Source: Ruminococcus sp.
GTDB lineage: Bacteria > Bacillota > Clostridia > Oscillospirales > Ruminococcaceae
Assembly: GCA_003446315.1 (NCBI GenBank)
Contig: DMBA01000386.1
Location: forward strand, 1 to 8,914
Direction: 5' to 3'
Length of the DNA stretch: 8,914 nt
Shown here: one piece after another, positions 6,479-8,914 of the stretch
How the letters are laid out: the number at the start of each line of letters is the position of its first letter
How positions within the stretch are numbered: position 1 is the stretch's first letter
Notes under the pieces: generated by a model
Databases searched by the model: none
Told to the model about the DNA's origin: nothing
Seen by the model: the letters and a program-made list of their open reading frames with translations, nothing else
Made by a program: the position numbers and the translations under genes

Positions 6479-6558
6479 AGCCCGCCCGGTTATGTTTTCA
6501 GACGGACAAGGAATGGGCTGCGGCACAATGCCGCCTGCCGCTTGTACGAAAACCGTAC
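6479..6558 (-). promoter_or_regulatory. Structured rpsF 5' leader, candidate S6:S18 autoregulatory site
   Basis: The leader can form GTACG/CGTAC (6554-6558 with 6544-6548), then GCGGCA/TGCCGC (6529-6534 with 6520-6525, 3-base loop), then AGCCC/GGGCT (6515-6519 with 6479-6483), which encloses a 31-base region containing two CCG triplets. A second GCGGCA copy (6536-6541) can compete for the same TGCCGC partner. A published rpsF-leader motif that binds S6:S18 uses a CCG in a non-helical position. That makes the last stem the best candidate, but I cannot match the full consensus by eye. Confidence 0.4.
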
Positions 6559-6564
6559 CATAAA

Positions 6565-6593
6565 ATTATACCAGATTTTCCGGTGTTTGTCAA
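6565..6593 (-). promoter_or_regulatory. Perfect consensus SigA promoter for rpsF-ssb-rpsR
   Basis: Minus-strand TTGACA (6588-6593) and TATAAT (6565-6570) are separated by exactly 17 bp. Transcription should start near 6558. The -35 begins only 17 bp after the stop codon of the upstream membrane-protein gene. Confidence 0.93.
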
Positions 6594-6610
6594 GGGCTAT
6601 CCGAAAATTT

Positions 6611-7870
6611 TTATGGCGTTTCCGATGCTTTTTCTTCTGTTGCAGCGGTTTCTGCTGCGATCATTCGCTGATCGCGCACCGGATGCTTGCCTTTGTATTC
6701 CCAGTCACGATATAAATAGTTCATATAGACTTTGCCGGTTTTTGCATCCGAGATCCGGATGACCTCTGCGCCGTCCGGATATTTCAGAAGGTCGCTCTCT
6801 TTGCGCAGGATGCTCTGGGTACCGTCTGTGAACTCCATCACATAATTGCCTTTTTCATCCGTAAAACTGCGCAAAACCGTATAATATCCGATCTCCCAAT
6901 CCGCCTGCGCATCATTCACGAGCCGGTCAATATAGCCATCGGTGAGCTGATGCTTCGATGCAGTCTCCGTTTCCTTTGCGGTAAACGCAACCGTTGCCGG
7001 CATATTTTTTGCCACAACAAACATGCATGCCGCACCGATCATCAGCAGCAGCGGCCCGATAAAGCTGACGATCGCGGTGAAGATCCCCGGCGGATCGCTG
7101 CCGTGATAGGTCACATCAAACGGATCTGACGGGCTGAGCCGGATCTTTACATGCGTTCCGACCAGTGTCGCCGGCGTTTGATCTGTCGTGACGCTGTTGA
7201 TCGCCTGACAGGTCTCGCCGTAATATTCATATTCAAACACCTCTGCCGATTTGACATAAGGTGCACTTCCCGATGTCGAATAATTCACAAAGCGCACATA
7301 TCCAATGCACTTCGCAAGCACCGTTTTGCCGTATTTGCTGCCGTTTCGATGCAGGATCTTGCATGCATTCGCTGCGGTCATCAAGCCGATCGAACAAAAC
7401 ACACCGCCTGCGATCACTGCAACTGCACGCACCGTTCCGATCCGCCGGATAAAGATCATCGGGATCACAAAAAACAAGCCGAGCATGATGACAAATATGC
7501 CGAATTGCTTCGGGTTCAACTGCGTGCCTGCCAGCCGGATCTGTTTGCGCTTCGTAAAAAAGCAATATATGCCGGCTGCGATGAATACCCAGCCGAAATT
7601 CATCACGGAATATGCCGTGTGTCCGATATACGCAGGCACCACGACCGCCGCAACGATGATCGCTGCGATCACCCAATGCAGCACCTTTCCGATCTGCTTG
7701 ACCTGCTTCTTCGGCGCTGCTTCTTCATCAAATGTGTGGATATTGACGACATCACGCAGGATGCCAAGCGCATTCTGCGTATTCGCATTGATGATCGCGC
7801 GGCGTTCTTCATACTCCAGCACCTGCTTTGTGCTGAAATAATAGTGTTTATCTGCCGGATCAAATTTCAT
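6611..7870 (-). CDS. Five-span membrane protein with a DUF3592-like region, function unknown
   Basis: This 419-residue protein has a cytosolic-looking charged N-terminus (1-60), four membrane spans at about 62-82, 90-107, 121-141 and 145-167, a soluble segment (170-258), a fifth span (262-287), and a polar C-terminal domain (290-419). The 180-256 segment (TVLAKCIGYVRFV, AEVFEYEYYGETCQAI, GTHVKIRLSPSDPFDVTY) resembles DUF3592-type modules, which are beta-rich domains with an xPxxP-like 'vrYdPxnP' end; this is by eye only. The C-terminal domain (YYTVLRSFTDEKGNYVMEFTDG) looks beta-rich as well. There is no signal peptide, enzyme motif or transporter signature. The start has GGAAGGGGAG six bases upstream. 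It lies upstream of rpsF on the same strand without a terminator between, but has its own promoter. Confidence 0.85.
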   Translation of the reverse strand: MKFDPADKHYYFSTKQVLEYEERRAIINANTQNALGILRDVVNIHTFDEEAAPKKQVKQIGKVLHWVIAAIIVAAVVVPAYIGHTAYSVMNFGWVFIAAGIYCFFTKRKQIRLAGTQLNPKQFGIFVIMLGLFFVIPMIFIRRIGTVRAVAVIAGGVFCSIGLMTAANACKILHRNGSKYGKTVLAKCIGYVRFVNYSTSGSAPYVKSAEVFEYEYYGETCQAINSVTTDQTPATLVGTHVKIRLSPSDPFDVTYHGSDPPGIFTAIVSFIGPLLLMIGAACMFVVAKNMPATVAFTAKETETASKHQLTDGYIDRLVNDAQADWEIGYYTVLRSFTDEKGNYVMEFTDGTQSILRKESDLLKYPDGAEVIRISDAKTGKVYMNYLYRDWEYKGKHPVRDQRMIAAETAATEEKASETP

Positions 7871-7882
7871 AGGCTGCTCCCC

Positions 7883-7945
7883 TTCCTGCGATTTTGCAGT
7901 TTTTTGTGCAACTTATGCTTTTATTATAGCATGCATTCGCAGGAA
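7883..7945. repeat. 9-bp inverted repeat spanning promoter spacer and RBS
   Basis: TTCCTGCGA (7883-7891) and TCGCAGGAA (7937-7945) are exact inverted copies about 45 bp apart. One lies between the -35 and -10 of the membrane-protein promoter, the other next to its ribosome-binding site. The upstream copy is not transcribed from that promoter, so any role would be at DNA level, such as an operator pair. It could be chance. Confidence 0.4.
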
Positions 7946-7951
7946 TGTCAA
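7923..7951 (-). promoter_or_regulatory. Perfect consensus SigA promoter for the membrane protein
   Basis: Minus-strand TTGACA (7946-7951) and TATAAT (7923-7928) have a 17-bp spacer and a TG extended -10. Transcription should begin near 7916, giving a leader of about 45 bases. The spacer contains TTCCTGCGA (complement at 7937-7945), whose inverted copy lies at 7883-7891 over the ribosome-binding site. Confidence 0.9.
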
Positions 7952-8022
7952 CTAATCGACAAAATCTTTTCGTCTTCACACACGATCTCTGTGAAAAAAC
8001 AATGTGATTTTCGGTTTTCCCA

Positions 8023-8051
8023 TTGACAAAACGGCGTTCCTCTGTTATAAT
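8023..8051 (+). promoter_or_regulatory. Perfect consensus SigA promoter for the cytidylate kinase-like gene
   Basis: TTGACA (8023-8028) and TATAAT (8046-8051) have a 17-bp spacer, with an extended -10 TG at 8043-8044. Transcription should start near 8058, giving an 80-base leader before the ATG at 8141. Confidence 0.92.
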
Positions 8052-8061
8052 GATAATTAGT

Positions 8062-8098
8062 AGAAATGGAAAATTTCTGATTATTCTTTTCCATTTTT
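8062..8098 (+). promoter_or_regulatory. 5'-proximal AT-rich hairpin in the cytidylate kinase-like leader
   Basis: AAATGGAAAA (8064-8073) pairs perfectly with TTTTCCATTT (8087-8096) around a 13-base loop, a few bases from the predicted 5' end. The 3' arm ends in a T run (8094-8098), so it resembles a weak attenuator or a 5'-end stabilising hairpin. An alternative local pairing, GAAAT (8063-8067) with ATTTC (8073-8077), would compete with it. Confidence 0.45.
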
Positions 8099-8140
8099 CC
8101 GTGAATATTAACAAACCCATTCAACAGAAAAGAGGCGCTT

Positions 8141-8749
8141 ATGAAACCGATTCTGATTTCCATCAGCCGTGAATACGGCAGCGGCGGCAGAGAAATCGCC
8201 CAGAATATCTCTGACAGACTGGAACTGCCTGTCTATGACCGCAAGCTGATTGATCTGACCGCGGATCAGTGCGGCTATTCCACAAAGTTTATTCAGGAAA
8301 ATGAGGAACGCATGACCAATTCTTTCCTCTTTAATGTCGCTGTCGGCGGCGCTTACTCCCCTTTCAATGAACATGAATCCATCCCGCAGGATTATGTGTT
8401 CCTGACCCAAAGCAAGATCATCACAAAACTGGCGAATGAGAATCCTTCTGCGGTCTTTGTCGGGCGATGTGCTGACTATATTCTCCGCGATCATCCCAGC
8501 CTGTTCAGCGTGTTTATTACTGCGGATCTCGATTTTCGTGTCAAGCGTGCCATTGAGCAGTATGATGTCCCGCCGGAAAAAGCATATTCGATCGTCAACC
8601 GGCACGATAAACAGCGCCGGCGGCATTATAACTACTATACCGGTCTGGAATGGGGCGCATGTTCCAATTATCACCTGACGCTCAATACCGGAAAGCTCGG
8701 CATTGCCACTGTGACCGATATCCTCGTTGAACTCATCAAAAATGCCTGA
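8141..8749 (+). CDS. Cytidylate kinase-like family protein
   Basis: The 202-residue protein matches the cytidylate kinase-like group (Pfam Cytidylate_kin2 type). It opens with ISISREYGSGGREIAQNIS (7-24), a P-loop variant in which the usual GK[ST] is replaced by GR, then LPVYDRKLI (29-37), FVGRCADYIL (106-115), FITADLDFRVKRAI (125-138), and IVNRHDKQRRRHYNYYTG (151-168) with the LID-like arginines, and ends with the NYHLTLNTGKLGI segment (176-188). It is presumably a cytoplasmic nucleoside or nucleotide kinase, but members of this group are little studied and CMP is not a proven substrate. The canonical Cmk is longer and has a proper GK P-loop, so I give no symbol. The start has AAGAGG five bases upstream. 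It has its own promoter and no obvious partner gene. Confidence 0.88.
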   Translation: MKPILISISREYGSGGREIAQNISDRLELPVYDRKLIDLTADQCGYSTKFIQENEERMTNSFLFNVAVGGAYSPFNEHESIPQDYVFLTQSKIITKLANENPSAVFVGRCADYILRDHPSLFSVFITADLDFRVKRAIEQYDVPPEKAYSIVNRHDKQRRRHYNYYTGLEWGACSNYHLTLNTGKLGIATVTDILVELIKNA

Positions 8750-8811
8750 ACCTTCTGCACGACTTCGGTATCTCTGTTCTCATTTAGAATCACACAAGAG
8801 AGGTAAAAAGA

Positions 8812-8874
8812 TTGATAATGGGGGAAGCAGCCCTACGGGGTACTTCCCCCAAATCCCTATCTTCCCCTTGATAA
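8812..8874. repeat. Palindromic intergenic element, first part
   Basis: GGGGGAAG (8820-8827) pairs with CTTCCCCC (8843-8850), and inside it CCC (8831-8833) pairs with GGG (8837-8839) across a symmetric internal loop. A second CTTCCCC (8861-8867) can pair with the same left arm. The heptamer TTGATAA occurs on both flanks (8812-8818 and 8868-8874). There is no T run after the stem, so it is not a standard terminator for the kinase-like gene. Confidence 0.55.
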
Positions 8875-8889
8875 AACGATAAAGGAGTT

Positions 8890-8909
8890 TCGCACTCTGC
8901 GGAGTGCGA
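8890..8909. repeat. Palindromic intergenic element, second hairpin at the window edge
   Basis: TCGCACTC (8890-8897) pairs perfectly with GAGTGCGA (8902-8909) around a TGCG loop. It follows the first palindrome by about 15 bases, and the two together look like modules of a dispersed intergenic repeat that probably continues past the window. No U tract is visible in the five remaining bases. Confidence 0.5.
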
Positions 8910-8914
8910 CTTAG

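Noticed and set aside
7151..8026. Plus-strand open frame of 291 codons opposite the membrane protein
   Set aside because: It is rich in Cys, His and Arg in a random way, has no ribosome-binding site, and runs through the divergent promoter region.
8819..8872. Tiny 17-codon open frame starting ATGGGG after a GAGAGG sequence
   Set aside because: It lies wholly inside the palindromic element, so its coding look is a by-product of the repeat.
1..8914. Mobile element, CRISPR array, defence or toxin-antitoxin system
   Set aside because: No transposase, integrase, spaced direct repeats or toxin-antitoxin pair was found. The name MazG does not imply a MazEF module, and none is adjacent.

Overview
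This window carries ordinary housekeeping and conserved genes of a low-to-moderate GC Gram-positive bacterium. The best fit is a Clostridia member near the Oscillospiraceae/Ruminococcus group, because the ribosome-binding sites are strong AAGGAGG types, the promoters are SigA-like, and the gene set matches the Bacillus/Clostridium 'yab' neighbourhood (SpoVB/YabM-like flippase, MazG, HU, RqcP). Genus-level placement is inference. No phage, transposase, CRISPR array, tRNA or rRNA is visible.

Layout. Bases 1-60 hold the intrinsic terminator of a gene lying to the left. A SpoVB/MATE-type multidrug/oligosaccharidyl-lipid/polysaccharide exporter-family protein is on the minus strand (149-1771), followed downstream by a nested palindromic element (84-160). 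A compact region (about 1849-1899) appears to hold two divergent promoters sharing one -10 box. From there rightward run a conserved-looking protein of unknown function (1945-2493) and trpS (2518-3534), then mazG with its own promoter almost abutting the start codon (3678-4499), then hup (4611-4889) and rqcP (4886-5128), which overlap by 4 bases. This strand ends in a strong terminator.

Convergent to it is the classical rpsF-ssb-rpsR operon on the minus strand (6453 down to 5268), with a perfect consensus promoter, a structured leader that may bind S6:S18, and its own terminator. Upstream of it, also on the minus strand, is a five-span membrane protein with a DUF3592-like middle region (6611-7870). 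A 270-bp divergent region with two perfect consensus promoters separates it from a cytidylate kinase-like protein on the plus strand (8141-8749). The last 100 bases hold two strong palindromes that look like an intergenic repeat element continuing beyond the window.

Functionally the plus-strand block combines tRNA charging (TrpRS), nucleotide-pool cleaning (MazG), nucleoid packaging (HU) and ribosome rescue (RqcP). The minus-strand operon supplies two ribosomal proteins and the single-strand DNA-binding protein. I do not see a clearly new system here. The most useful leads are regulatory: the shared -10 divergent promoter, the near-leaderless mazG start, the rpsF leader, the palindromic elements, and two uncharacterised proteins.
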